NCBI RefSeq assembly: GCF_014170335.1
Contig: NZ_LZZS01000004.1
Span: 558,001 to 622,000 of the forward strand
Source: Achromobacter sp. UMC46
GTDB lineage: Bacteria > Pseudomonadota > Gammaproteobacteria > Burkholderiales > Burkholderiaceae_B
Direction of reading: 5' to 3'
Length of the DNA: 64,000 bases
In this document: positions 51,968 through 60,528 of the stretch, piece by piece
How positions within the stretch are numbered: the first letter of the stretch is position 1
Layout of the letters: each line of letters starts with the position of its first letter
Position numbers and translations under genes: made by a program
Notes under the pieces: generated by a model
Databases searched by the model: none
What the model was told of the DNA's origin: nothing
Seen by the model: the letters and a program-made list of their open reading frames with translations, nothing else

Positions 51968-52091
51968 ATTCTGCGAACATGCCAGACCCATCTATTTCGA
52001 TGATGTGGGGCAGGTGGAGGCTACCCCGGCGCCCATTCGGCGGCAGATCCGGGATGGCAATGCGACCTGGCGCACGCTCTGCGGCGCTTAA
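51873..52091 (+). CDS. Rz1-like outer-membrane spanin lipoprotein
   Basis: A 72-residue lipoprotein with signal segment MALLLMSSGVTGC (lipobox) in a frame overlapping Rz. AAGGAGG lies just before the ATG at 51873. Short proline-containing C-terminus. It completes the spanin pair and is the last gene of the locus. Confidence 0.85.
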   Translation: MCRIRLRAWTMALLLMSSGVTGCAAPAKVGVEFCEHARPIYFDDVGQVEATPAPIRRQIRDGNATWRTLCGA

Positions 52092-52248
52092 GGTCGATCC
52101 AGGGGATCGGGTGGTTGCCTTGGGTAGGCCCGGACGGTGCCGGTAACTGAGAGTTATGGCCTAGTTTGAAATGAGTTTTATGGCTCTGGAAAGCTGGGCC
52201 ATGATGGCGCAAGATAGCCTTTCTGAACTAGCCAACACAGGACCTATC

Positions 52249-52713
52249 ATGAGCCAACGTATCGACTACGCCACTGCATCGCCCGACGGCTACAAAGCCC
52301 TCGGCGGCGTGTACGTCTACCTTCAAAAGTGCGGACTTTCCAAAGCGTTGATCGACTTGGTTTATCTGCGAGTGTCGCAGATAAACGGATGTGCCTATTG
52401 CATCGACATGCATTCGCGTGACTTGCTGAAAGCGGGCGTTACCGTCGACAAGCTGGTGCTGGTTCCGGTCTGGCCCGAGGCGGGCGCCGTGTTCAGCAGC
52501 CGTGAACGCGCGGCGCTGGCCTGGGCGGAAACGGTCACGCGCGTGTCTGAGACTGGGGTCCCCGATGACGACTATGCCGCGGCGGCGGCCGAGTTCAGCG
52601 CCAAGGAACTGGCCGACCTGACCTATGCGATCGGGCTGATGAACGCGTTCAACCGCTTGGGCGTGTCGTTCCGCGCCACGCCGGCCGCGACCGTCGCCGC
52701 CGAACAGGCCTGA
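52249..52713 (+). CDS. Carboxymuconolactone decarboxylase/AhpD-family protein
   Basis: A 154-residue helical protein with the redox CxxC motif GCAYCIDMHSRDL near residue 47 and a nearby histidine, typical of AhpD-like peroxidase partners. It probably handles peroxide or thiol stress. AGGA at 52238-52241 supports ATG 52249. It is the first chromosomal gene after the tailocin locus. Confidence 0.9.
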   Translation: MSQRIDYATASPDGYKALGGVYVYLQKCGLSKALIDLVYLRVSQINGCAYCIDMHSRDLLKAGVTVDKLVLVPVWPEAGAVFSSRERAALAWAETVTRVSETGVPDDDYAAAAAEFSAKELADLTYAIGLMNAFNRLGVSFRATPAATVAAEQA

Positions 52714-52817
52714 TGCCGCACAGGCTTGCCGCCGACCTGTTGTTTTTTGATTCGCGCCGCGCGTGTTCTAGTGGATGATCCGCCTTCGAGATGCTAGAAC
52801 GTATCTGATAAAAAAGC

Positions 52818-52838
52818 GGGCCGGATGGGGTCCGGCCC
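52818..52838. terminator. Hairpin between AhpD-like and diguanylate cyclase genes
   Basis: GGGCCGGA (52818-52825) and TCCGGCCC (52831-52838) form a strong stem. The T-tract belongs to the minus strand (AAAAAA before the stem on the plus strand). On the plus strand it may act in the leader of the cyclase mRNA, or bidirectionally. Confidence 0.55.
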
Positions 52839-52871
52839 GTGAAAATCCGATACGGACTATCAGGAGGCCGC

Positions 52872-54434
52872 TTGCGCAAGCCCAGGATCACGTTGCTTCA
52901 ACTTATTGTCGGCCTGTCGGTGTTCAGCGGCACCGTCGCCTTCGCCAATGCCCTGTTCGCGGCATATCACGTGCAGAAAGAACAATTGGTCGCCACGACG
53001 CTCGAGGCGAATCGCGCTTATGCGGTGAAGCTTGCCGAGGTCGTGGACCTGTACATCGGCGCACTCCAGCAGCAGTTGACGGCCAGCGCCAGTCGGGTGG
53101 CGTCGATGATGGACAAGCCGGCGGCGATGGACGAGGAAGTGCTTCGCGTCGCCGAGCAGTCCGACGGCGTCATCGCGGCGGCGGTCGTCGATGCGAAGGG
53201 GGACATCGTGGCGTATGCGTCGCAGCTGCCAGGCACCGAAAAGCAGGGCCGTACAACGTCCGGGATCGATCTTCGGGGCGCAGCGCAGGAGCGCAACGTG
53301 ACGCCTCCCTATCTGTCTTCGCAGGGGCTGTGGACGGTGGCGTTGACCGAACCTGTGAAGGACGCCCAAGGAACGTACCAGGGCTTTGTAGGGGCGGCGG
53401 TCTACCTTCAGCACAACACGGAATTGGACAAGCTGCTGGAAGAACACTTCTACCGTGACGGCTCGTACGTCTATGTGGTGGGGTCGGACGGCAAGATCAT
53501 CTATCACCGCGAGCCGCGCTGGATTGGAACGAACCAGAGTCAGAACCCGGCCATCCAGGCCCTGCAGCGCGGCGAGTCCGGAACGATGCCGATCACCAAC
53601 AGCCTGGGCGTGGACATGCTGGCCGGCTACGCGCGCATGCAGCGCGGCGGTTGGGGCGTGATAGTCCAACGGCCCTTGGCCGCCACGCTGGAGCCGCTGC
53701 ATGGCCTGATGTGGCGGATCTTCTGGTACTCCGTTCCCGCGGCGCTGGTCATGCTGTTGGCGGTGTCCGCGATGGGGTATTGGATCGCCAGGCCGTTGGC
53801 GATCCTGGCGGGCGCGATGAAGTCTGGCGATGGTGCGCAAGCGGCGCCGTTGATCCAGTCGGTGCAGGCCAACTACTTCGAGGCCGAACAACTGCGTGAA
53901 GCGGTCAGCTTCACGATGGCGCTGCACGAGCAGCAGATCGGCAAGCTGAATGCCGAAACCATGACGGATCCGATGACGCGCCTGTTGAACCGGCGCGGCG
54001 TCTCCAGCGAGATCTCGCGCTTGCTCTCCACGCGTCAGCCGTTTGCCGTGCTGGCACTGGACCTGGATCATTTCAAGCGGATCAACGACACCTTCGGCCA
54101 TGCCGCCGGCGACCAGGTCCTGGTAGCGCTGGCGGATCTTATGCGCGACTCGATCCGGACGGAAGACGCGGGCTGCCGGGTGGGCGGAGAAGAGTTCCTG
54201 GTGCTGATGCCCGGCGCGTCCTCGGAGGCGGCAAGAGGCGTCGCCGAACGGATCCGGCAAGCGACCGAATCGCATCGGATGCCGGGCGGGGTGGGGCATG
54301 TCACGGTCTCCATCGGGACGGCCCGCTGGCCGGACGACGGGGACGACCCGGGCGCCGTCTTGAAATGCGCGGACCAGGCGCTGTATCAAGCCAAGGCGTC
54401 GGGGCGGAACAAAGTGGTGGTCTGGGGCGCTTAG
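52872..54434 (+). CDS. Membrane diguanylate cyclase (dCache + GGDEF)
   Basis: A 520-residue protein. A transmembrane helix near 10-33 precedes a periplasmic dCache sensor (about 35-270), a second helix near 285-310, and a GGDEF domain with GGEEF at 438-442. An RxxD product-inhibition site (RTED) lies five residues before it. It makes c-di-GMP in response to a periplasmic ligand. I take the TTG at 52872, with AGGAGG at 52862-52867, rather than the GTG at 52839 inside a hairpin. Confidence 0.92.
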   Translation: MRKPRITLLQLIVGLSVFSGTVAFANALFAAYHVQKEQLVATTLEANRAYAVKLAEVVDLYIGALQQQLTASASRVASMMDKPAAMDEEVLRVAEQSDGVIAAAVVDAKGDIVAYASQLPGTEKQGRTTSGIDLRGAAQERNVTPPYLSSQGLWTVALTEPVKDAQGTYQGFVGAAVYLQHNTELDKLLEEHFYRDGSYVYVVGSDGKIIYHREPRWIGTNQSQNPAIQALQRGESGTMPITNSLGVDMLAGYARMQRGGWGVIVQRPLAATLEPLHGLMWRIFWYSVPAALVMLLAVSAMGYWIARPLAILAGAMKSGDGAQAAPLIQSVQANYFEAEQLREAVSFTMALHEQQIGKLNAETMTDPMTRLLNRRGVSSEISRLLSTRQPFAVLALDLDHFKRINDTFGHAAGDQVLVALADLMRDSIRTEDAGCRVGGEEFLVLMPGASSEAARGVAERIRQATESHRMPGGVGHVTVSIGTARWPDDGDDPGAVLKCADQALYQAKASGRNKVVVWGA

Positions 54435-54446
54435 CTTGGCTTCGAA

Positions 54447-55445
54447 CTACAAGGCGTCTATGCCCGGCACGCCTTGCCGGATGTCCCGCGAAAACGTCGC
54501 AGGCGTTGCATTGGCGCGCGCGCGGTCCGTATAACGGCCCAGCCGGCGGTATTGCGTGGCGCTGCCCGCGCCTTGCAGCACATGCAGATCGTAGAAGTAC
54601 TCAGGCAGATAGCCCGACACCAGTTGCCGGAAATCCAGCGGCAGGCCCGGCACGATGCGCCGCGCCATCTGGAACACGATGGTGGTGCAGTTGGCGGTCA
54701 GCGTGTGATAGAAGCGCGGCGTGTCCCGCAGGCGGTTCGCGCTGTCCACATACGCCAGGAACAGCGAACGCGCGGCATCCAGCGGCATGTGGACGCGGTA
54801 CAGATAGCCGTCTTCGCCCCGGACGTTGGTGCGCACGCGCAGGCTGTCTTCTTCGGTGGACGCGATGACGCTCAGTTCGTACTGCTTGAAGAAGCCGCCG
54901 ACCTCTGAAAAGCGGTCGCCCTGCTTGCGCCGGATCTCAACCGAAAACACGATGTAGCGGTCGTCGCCGAAGCCGAAAGACACCAGGGCGTGGGCGATGG
55001 CGGGGCGGCTCCAGTAGGACAGCGCCACGTCTACGGATTGCAGCGCGTCCAGCGCGTAATGCCGCGTTTCCCAGCGGGGCGTGAAATCGGTCCGCGAGTG
55101 CCAGTCGAAGTTGCGCACGTTGTGCAGCGTGACCTGGTTGCCGTTTATCTCACCATAAGTCTGCCGCGCGACTTCGGGTATCCAGTCGCGATCATTGGAG
55201 GGCCGAAGGGTGTGCCACCAGGCCAGCAGCGCGATGACGGCGGCGGCAAACGCGTACCAGGCAGGCTGCCACGCCGGCCAGGCCAGCGCGGCGATGGCGG
55301 CAAACGCCGACGCCAGCCAGACCAGCGTCAGCGCCGCCCGTGCGCCGCGCGGCACGGGCGCGCGCACCCATAGCGCCAGTGCGCCCCAGGCGGCGGCCAG
55401 CGCGATGGCGATGCCAATCAGGAGGGACGCGGCCATGGGGATCAA
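54447..55445 (-). CDS. DUF4105 (Lnb N-terminal periplasmic domain) membrane protein
   Basis: A 332-residue protein with three N-terminal hydrophobic helices (residues about 3-80), followed by a soluble DUF4105 domain: WIPEVARQTYGEINGNQVTL, HNVRNFDWHSRTDF, and HTLTANCTTIVFQMARRI with a conserved cysteine. The fold resembles the N-domain of lacto-N-biosidase-like peptidases. A TTG at 55445 has GGAG upstream; ATG at 55436 is the alternative. It is followed upstream by a YiiX-like gene on the same strand. Confidence 0.85.
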   Translation of the reverse strand: MIPMAASLLIGIAIALAAAWGALALWVRAPVPRGARAALTLVWLASAFAAIAALAWPAWQPAWYAFAAAVIALLAWWHTLRPSNDRDWIPEVARQTYGEINGNQVTLHNVRNFDWHSRTDFTPRWETRHYALDALQSVDVALSYWSRPAIAHALVSFGFGDDRYIVFSVEIRRKQGDRFSEVGGFFKQYELSVIASTEEDSLRVRTNVRGEDGYLYRVHMPLDAARSLFLAYVDSANRLRDTPRFYHTLTANCTTIVFQMARRIVPGLPLDFRQLVSGYLPEYFYDLHVLQGAGSATQYRRLGRYTDRARANATPATFSRDIRQGVPGIDAL

Positions 55446-55463
55446 GGGCGCTCCGGGAAAGGG

Positions 55464-56081
55464 TCAGCGGTCGGCGACCGTTGCTAGCAGGTCCGATTCG
55501 TACATGGCCGCCGGCGAGATCATCGGTTCGTCCCAGGGGATGTCCTGGCCGTACCGTTCCCGCAGCTTGGCCTGCACGGCCGATGAACTCAGGTCAAACC
55601 GCTTGAGCGGCGCCAGCGCCCCGATTTCCACGCCCAGCGTGCGCTGGTAGATTTTCCAGACGAGTTCCGAGCAATAGATCTTGTCGTCCGACCAGGCAAA
55701 CACCAGGTCATAGGGCTTGCCTGCATAAGCGGCCCCCGCTGCTGCCAACTGTTCGCGCACGGCGGGCGTCAGCCGCGCCGCGTCGCGCAGGCGCCGGACG
55801 ACATAGTGGCCGCGTTCGCCTTGCGCCGCCCATTGGTCAAGCGGCGTATAGCTGACGCGGGCAGCGGCCTCCAGCACGTAGGGGCGGCCCTGGCGCATCA
55901 CGATCATGCCCATGTGGCTGTAGGGGGAGTGCGTGGCTTGCTGGATGGCCAGGCTTTGGGCCGACCGTGATTGCTGGAACACCAGGTCGCCGGTCTGCAC
56001 ATCGGGGGCGGCCGCGGCGGCCAGGGAAAGCGAGGACAGCGCGGCCAGGGCGGCGGCGCGTGGCCAGGCCGGCAAGGTCAT
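55464..56081 (-). CDS. YiiX/YebB-like NlpC/P60-family cysteine hydrolase
   Basis: A 205-residue secreted protein with a signal peptide ending near AAAAAPDV. Catalytic histidine is in SPYSHMGMIV and the cysteine is in DKIYCSELVWKIY, in the permuted order of YiiX-type papain-fold proteins. It probably acts on peptidoglycan peptides or lipids in the periplasm. It overlaps the small upstream gene by four bases. Confidence 0.88.
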   Translation of the reverse strand: MTLPAWPRAAALAALSSLSLAAAAAPDVQTGDLVFQQSRSAQSLAIQQATHSPYSHMGMIVMRQGRPYVLEAAARVSYTPLDQWAAQGERGHYVVRRLRDAARLTPAVREQLAAAGAAYAGKPYDLVFAWSDDKIYCSELVWKIYQRTLGVEIGALAPLKRFDLSSSAVQAKLRERYGQDIPWDEPMISPAAMYESDLLATVADR

Positions 56082-56245
56082 GAACGCGCCCGGCTGACTG
56101 CCGGCGGTTCTTTCTTGCTGCGCGGTTTCGGCGCAGGCTTTTTGGTTTCGGCGGGAGCATCGAACTCCTGCTTGTTGCGCTCACCACGTGGGGTGTTTTC
56201 CGGATGGGGTTTGGGAAAAGCCCAGGGCTTCGTTTTCTGATCCAT
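56078..56245 (-). CDS. Small lysine/proline-rich protein
   Basis: A 55-residue hydrophilic protein (DQKTKPWAFPKPHPEN, KKPAPKPRSKKEPP) with GGAG eight bases before the ATG at 56245. It overlaps the YiiX-like gene (ATGA), so they are co-translated. No known domain. Confidence 0.7.
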   Translation of the reverse strand: MDQKTKPWAFPKPHPENTPRGERNKQEFDAPAETKKPAPKPRSKKEPPAVSRARS

Positions 56246-56499
56246 TGCTTGTACTCCTTGCACAGGCGGAACAGTAGCATTAGCCGTGGCCGTGAGTAAG
56301 TGAGGGTTGACGTCAATATTCATCACATCGTGATTTTCAAGGAAAAATTTCGGGGATTGGACCGCTTGGGCGCCAGGAATGTTCCCCGCTTGCGGTGATT
56401 GCCCGATCGCCCACTCGACGGCAGGCGGTCTTGCGGCGTGGCGGCGCATGTTATCGCGGATCGGCGGATCAGGCGCAGCAGCGTCGCGCGCGCTTGCCG
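56246..56499. other. Intergenic region
   Basis: About 250 bp between two minus-strand genes. It contains an AT-rich stretch around 56320-56355 that may hold the promoter of the small-protein/YiiX/DUF4105 operon. No gene seen. Confidence 0.4.
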
Positions 56500-57186
56500 T
56501 CAGGGTCTGGCGGCCTGCCAATTGCGGTCGAACTGCAGGCGCACCTGTCGCACCCAATCATCGATTGCCGAGCGCACGTCGTCTGGCGTGGGCTTCTGGT
56601 CGGGCGGAAGATTGCTGCCGGTGACGGTGCCCACCGATGCGATCAGCAGTTCGTTCGTGCCCGCGTCGCGCACCGAGGCCTCGATGAGCAGGCGCGCCGA
56701 CTGATCGCGGTAGCCCGCGGCCTTGGCGGTCTGCCCGATTACGTAACCGATCGGAATGTACTCCATCGCCCGGGGATCGCGGTCGTTCTTGAAGGTGCCC
56801 GTGATCGCGGCCCGGATGCGCAGCGCATGCGGCGCGGGAGCGTCCAGCAATTGATAGCCTGCTTGCGAAAACTCGCGGCGCACGGCCTCGTTCATGTAGG
56901 CCAGCACGCGCTCGCGCAAGACGGCGTTGTCCTTGAAATCCAGCTCGTCCGGACGGTCGCCCGCAATGTAAGTCACCGGTTCCATGACGAGCTTCTTGTC
57001 GTACACGCTGCCGATCGGCGGGCCGGGCCGCGTCCAGACGCGGCCGGCGCTCCACGCCGGATCGGGCTGAAGCTGCGCCTGGTCTTCGCCCAGCGACGTG
57101 GAATAGTCCTGCGCGCGGGGCAGGTTGGTGCAGGCCGCCAGGGCGATGACGGCGCAGCCGGCGGCCAAGGTCAATCGGGAGGTCAT
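56500..57186 (-). CDS. DUF3313-family outer-membrane-type lipoprotein
   Basis: A 228-residue lipoprotein with lipobox IALAAC near residue 19, LGEDQAQLQPDPAWSAGR, and a C-terminal DDWVRQVRLQFDRNW. The pattern suits DUF3313. Start 57186 has AAAGGAAC upstream. Role unknown; likely envelope. Confidence 0.8.
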   Translation of the reverse strand: MTSRLTLAAGCAVIALAACTNLPRAQDYSTSLGEDQAQLQPDPAWSAGRVWTRPGPPIGSVYDKKLVMEPVTYIAGDRPDELDFKDNAVLRERVLAYMNEAVRREFSQAGYQLLDAPAPHALRIRAAITGTFKNDRDPRAMEYIPIGYVIGQTAKAAGYRDQSARLLIEASVRDAGTNELLIASVGTVTGSNLPPDQKPTPDDVRSAIDDWVRQVRLQFDRNWQAARP

Positions 57187-57403
57187 GAGCGTTCCTTTCC
57201 AGACATTGGCGGCATCCGTGCCGGCGCATTTCTGATTATCTGCCTGTTCGCGCCGGCCGGCGCCGGATTCTGCCGGGGCCGGGCGGCCGGGGTTGGGTAA
57301 ACCCTCTCGGGAAATGGAGCTCATCCTTTTTTCCGTGGCGGCGAGGCGTCCGCGCGTGCGCCGCCGGGTCTACGATGAAAGGCGTGCACATAGGGAGAAA
57401 ACT

Positions 57404-57598
57404 ATGGACACCGCCAAGGAATGGTATGCCGCAGTCAAGGAATGGCAACGTGCGCGCGACGAACTCACCGCCGCGATCGCCGCGATCAAGTGGCCCAACC
57501 CCACGCAGGGATGCCTGGCGAGCTACGACCGCGCCTACGCGCGTGAAACCGAGGCACGCGACCACATGAACCAGGCCTACGAGCGCGTCCGACGATAG
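57404..57598 (+). CDS. Small helical protein
   Basis: A 64-residue, mostly helical protein (TAKEWYAAVKEWQRARDELT, RETEARDHMNQAYERVRR) with GGGAG before the ATG at 57404. No family recognised. It is monocistronic and divergent from the lipoprotein gene. Confidence 0.65.
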   Translation: MDTAKEWYAAVKEWQRARDELTAAIAAIKWPNPTQGCLASYDRAYARETEARDHMNQAYERVRR

Positions 57599-57722
57599 GC
57601 CGCCTTCCCGCCAGCCGTGCCAGGGCATTGTTCTGGCTCCATAAAACTGAATTCCGTTGGCCCTGTGCATGGGGCCACGAAGGCGGTATGTTGTGTTTTT
57701 TCCTGCAACCAGACCGCCCATC

Positions 57723-58355
57723 ATGTATCTGCCGTCCGCCTTTCGCGAAGATGATCTTGCCGTTCAGCACGACTTCATCCGCGCCCATCCATTGGGCGTC
57801 ATCATGACCAGCGGGGAGGGGGGGCTGATGGCCAATCACATCCCCTGTCTGCTTTATCCCGAAGGGCCGCACGGCGTGCTGCGGCTGCACGTGGCGCGCG
57901 CCAATCCGCAATTGGCGCATCTGGCGGCGGGCCAGGAATGCCTGGTGGTCTTCCACGGCGCGCAGGCCTATATCACGCCGTCCTGGTACGCCACCAAGGC
58001 GGAAACGCACAAGGTCGTGCCGACCTGGAATTTCGTGGCGGTGCATGTCTGGGGCACGCCGGTGATCCAGGATGATCCCGCGTGGTTGCGCGCCCAGCTG
58101 GAGGCCTTGACCGACAGCCAGGAAAAGGCGCGCACCCAGCCCTGGAACGTGGATCAGGCCCCCCCCGATTTCATCGCCGCCCAAATGCGCGCCATCATCG
58201 GTGTCGAGATCCCGATATCCCGCATCGAAGGCAAATGGAAGGTCAGCCAGAACCGCACGGCGGCCGATCGGCAAGGCGTGGCGGAAGGGCTGGCGAGCGA
58301 GGGCGGCAACGCCGTCATGGCCGGGCTGGTGGCGCGGCGGGGCGGGCTGGCCTGA
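57723..58355 (+). CDS. PaiB-like FMN-binding negative regulator family protein
   Basis: A 210-residue protein starting MYLPSAFREDDLAVQH, with TSGEGGLMANHIPCLL, FHGAQAYITPSWYATK and VPTWNFVAVHVWGTP, the hallmark phrases of PaiB. These split-barrel proteins bind flavin or heme, and some affect sporulation or protease genes. It overlaps the convergent MFS gene by 41 bases. Confidence 0.92.
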   Translation: MYLPSAFREDDLAVQHDFIRAHPLGVIMTSGEGGLMANHIPCLLYPEGPHGVLRLHVARANPQLAHLAAGQECLVVFHGAQAYITPSWYATKAETHKVVPTWNFVAVHVWGTPVIQDDPAWLRAQLEALTDSQEKARTQPWNVDQAPPDFIAAQMRAIIGVEIPISRIEGKWKVSQNRTAADRQGVAEGLASEGGNAVMAGLVARRGGLA

Positions 58356-59586
58356 AGGCGGATGCGCCCAACCCGGCGGCAAAGCAGGCGATGGCGGCGG
58401 CTTGCAGCAGCGCCGCCAGCGCCAGGAAGGCCACCATCGACTGCCCCGTTGCTTCCAGCGCGGCGCGCAGCAATCCGAATACCGCGGGCGCGAAGGCGTA
58501 GGCGCCTTGCGACAACGCCACGATCAGCGGCACGACGCGCGCGGTGTCTTCGCGAGCGAACTCCGTTTGCGCGATCAGCGGGGGTAGCGAGGTCGCGTTG
58601 CCGATGCCCGATCCGAACAACACCACGCCCGCCCAGACCGCCCAGCCGTGGTCCGGCGCCATCATCAGCGTGAGCGATCCGCCAATCTGGATGGCATAGG
58701 CCAGGCACGCCACCTTGCGGCGGTCGGCGCCGGGGGGCATCAACCATCCCACCAGCGTGCGGCCCGCAATGGCGGCCGCCGTGGCGACGCCCATCGCCAC
58801 ACCCGCCAACTGCGCGCCCAGCAAGGGCGCCAGCAACGACAGCAAGTGCGCGATCAGGCCGATCTGGGCGAACAGCCCCAGCGCCATGCCGCCGGACAGC
58901 GTCAAGAAGGCGCGGTCACGCCACAGGTTGCCCACGCGGGATTGCGTGGCGGCCGCCGCAGCGACCGCCACGGCGGCGCCGTCGCCATCTGCCGGCTGGC
59001 CCAGTTGCTGCGGTGTGACGGCGAACACTTTGCGCGACAGCACGGCGATCACCACGACCATCACTACGCCCACCCCCAGCGCGGCCTGCGCGAATCCTGC
59101 CTGCGCGATCAGGAACACCCACAGCGGCGAGAACACGATGCCGCCCACGCTGGCGCCGTTGTAGGCCATGCCCAGCGCGGCGGGGCGCCGCCGCACGAAC
59201 CAAGGGGCGATCAACGCGTTGACCGCCGCCGCGCCCAACGCCACCCAGCCCATGCCGCTAATCGCGGCCGCCACGTACAACTGCCACGGGGCTTGGGCCA
59301 GCGCCCATCCTGCTACCCCCAGCGCCAGCAGCACGGCGCCGCCGAATGTGGTTTGCGGGACGCCGGCGCGGCGGTACAGGCGGGGCAGATTCGCCACCAC
59401 CACCGTGCCGGCCAGAAAGTGCAGGGTGACGGCGCCGGACACCAGCGCCACGCTCCAGCCGGTGCGTTGCACCACGGCATGCAGGAACACCGGCGGGCCG
59501 TAAAAGCCGACGCCCCAGCCGAATACGGCCAGCGTGAACGTGGCGGCAAGGACTTTCCAGCCGAAGAAGGATTGGGCAGAGGGCAT
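58315..59586 (-). CDS. MFS transporter
   Basis: A 423-residue protein with twelve hydrophobic helices, beginning FFGWKVLAATFTLAVFGWGVGFYGPPVFL, and the loop motif WFVRRRPAALGMAYNGASVGG after helix four. It belongs to the CynX/OFA-like MFS group. It is divergent from an ArsR-type regulator, 86 bp apart, which is its likely controller. Substrate unknown. Confidence 0.88.
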   Translation of the reverse strand: MPSAQSFFGWKVLAATFTLAVFGWGVGFYGPPVFLHAVVQRTGWSVALVSGAVTLHFLAGTVVVANLPRLYRRAGVPQTTFGGAVLLALGVAGWALAQAPWQLYVAAAISGMGWVALGAAAVNALIAPWFVRRRPAALGMAYNGASVGGIVFSPLWVFLIAQAGFAQAALGVGVVMVVVIAVLSRKVFAVTPQQLGQPADGDGAAVAVAAAAATQSRVGNLWRDRAFLTLSGGMALGLFAQIGLIAHLLSLLAPLLGAQLAGVAMGVATAAAIAGRTLVGWLMPPGADRRKVACLAYAIQIGGSLTLMMAPDHGWAVWAGVVLFGSGIGNATSLPPLIAQTEFAREDTARVVPLIVALSQGAYAFAPAVFGLLRAALEATGQSMVAFLALAALLQAAAIACFAAGLGASAFRPARPAAPPARP

Positions 59587-59672
59587 GGGATTTGGGACGT
59601 GTCCGGTGTCTTATCGGGATGACTCGCAGTATGCTTAGGCCTTGCACACAACACTTTGGTCTACAGCGAATC

Positions 59673-60407
59673 ATGGAATCCGAGTTCGCCGACATCAATC
59701 TATCCGGGGTGGCGGGCGCCATCGCCGACCCGGCCCGTGCGCGCATGCTGTGCCTGCTGCTGGACGGCCGCGCCCGCACGGCGACCGAGCTGGCCGCGGC
59801 CGCCGATATCGGCGCGTCCACGGCCAGCAGCCATTTTCAGCGGCTGCGCGAACAAGGGCTGGTCGACATGGCGGTGCAGGGCAAGCACCGCTACTTCCGG
59901 CTGGCCAACAGCGAAGTCGCGCACGCGCTGGAGGCCCTGCTTGTCGTGGCCGGCGCCGAGCGCGTGCCGTTCAAGCCCAACACGCCGTCCGCGCTGCGCG
60001 AGGCCCGCACGTGCTACGACCACATGGCGGGCACGCTTGCCGTGCGCATCCACGACGCGATGCTGGCGCGCCAATGGCTGGTGGCCGATGGTCGCGACTA
60101 CGTATTGACGCCGCTGGGCGAGGCCTCGCTGGCGCAGGTGGGCGTGGACGCCGTGCAAGCACGCCAGCGCCGCCGGCGTTTCGCGTGCGCCTGCCTGGAC
60201 TGGAGCGAACGGCGCTCGCACCTGGGGGGCGCGCTGGGCGCGGCCTTGCTGGATGCGCTGGTGCACCGTGGCTGGATCACGAAGGACCTGGACTCGCGTG
60301 CGCTGTCGGTCACGCGTAAAGGGGCGCAGCAATTCCCCGCGTTCTTCGGCAAGGCCGACGCGCAAGCGGCCGGCGGCTGGCAAGAGGGCAAGCATGCCGC
60401 GGCATAG
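59673..60407 (+). CDS. ArsR-type winged-helix regulator (YgaV/SmtB-like, extended)
   Basis: A 244-residue protein. Residues about 10-90 form an ArsR winged helix (ADPARARMLCLLLDGRARTA, TASSHFQRLREQGLV). The longer C-terminal half contains two cysteines in FACACLDWSERRSHL; this type is found beside transporter genes. It is divergent from the MFS gene. Confidence 0.88.
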   Translation: MESEFADINLSGVAGAIADPARARMLCLLLDGRARTATELAAAADIGASTASSHFQRLREQGLVDMAVQGKHRYFRLANSEVAHALEALLVVAGAERVPFKPNTPSALREARTCYDHMAGTLAVRIHDAMLARQWLVADGRDYVLTPLGEASLAQVGVDAVQARQRRRRFACACLDWSERRSHLGGALGAALLDALVHRGWITKDLDSRALSVTRKGAQQFPAFFGKADAQAAGGWQEGKHAAA

Positions 60408-60476
60408 TCCGATTTCTTTCAAGCCGATCAAGACGGATTCCGTTTTCTAGACGGCATATCGCACACATCCATTCTC

Positions 60477-60499
60477 AGCCGCGAATGCGGCTTTTTTTT
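60477..60499 (+). terminator. Rho-independent terminator after ArsR-type gene
   Basis: AGCCGC-GAAT-GCGGCT at 60477-60492 followed by eight T's. It lies 70 bp after the ArsR-type stop and 30 bp before the next start. Confidence 0.88.
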
Positions 60500-60528
60500 C
60501 GTTTATCAACCCTGTACAGGAGGTGGCC

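Larger units (their letters stand above)
33611..52091. mobile_element. Headless contractile-tail prophage locus, tailocin-like
   Basis: An 18.5-kb block runs from a CI-type repressor to an Rz1 gene. It contains in order: repressor/Cro switch, early and replication-type genes, tail completion, sheath, tube, assembly chaperones, tape measure, hub, spike, wedge, J-like, DUF2612, fibre, fibre chaperone, an Rci-like recombinase on the opposite strand, and a holin/endolysin/Rz/Rz1 cassette. Genes are packed with small overlaps, and no terminase, portal, prohead protease or capsid gene is present between them. R-type tailocins have exactly this tail-plus-lysis content, but normally lack the replication-like genes seen here. 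The DUF3383/DUF3277 sheath and tube types suggest an origin different from the P2-derived R-pyocins. Confidence 0.82.
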
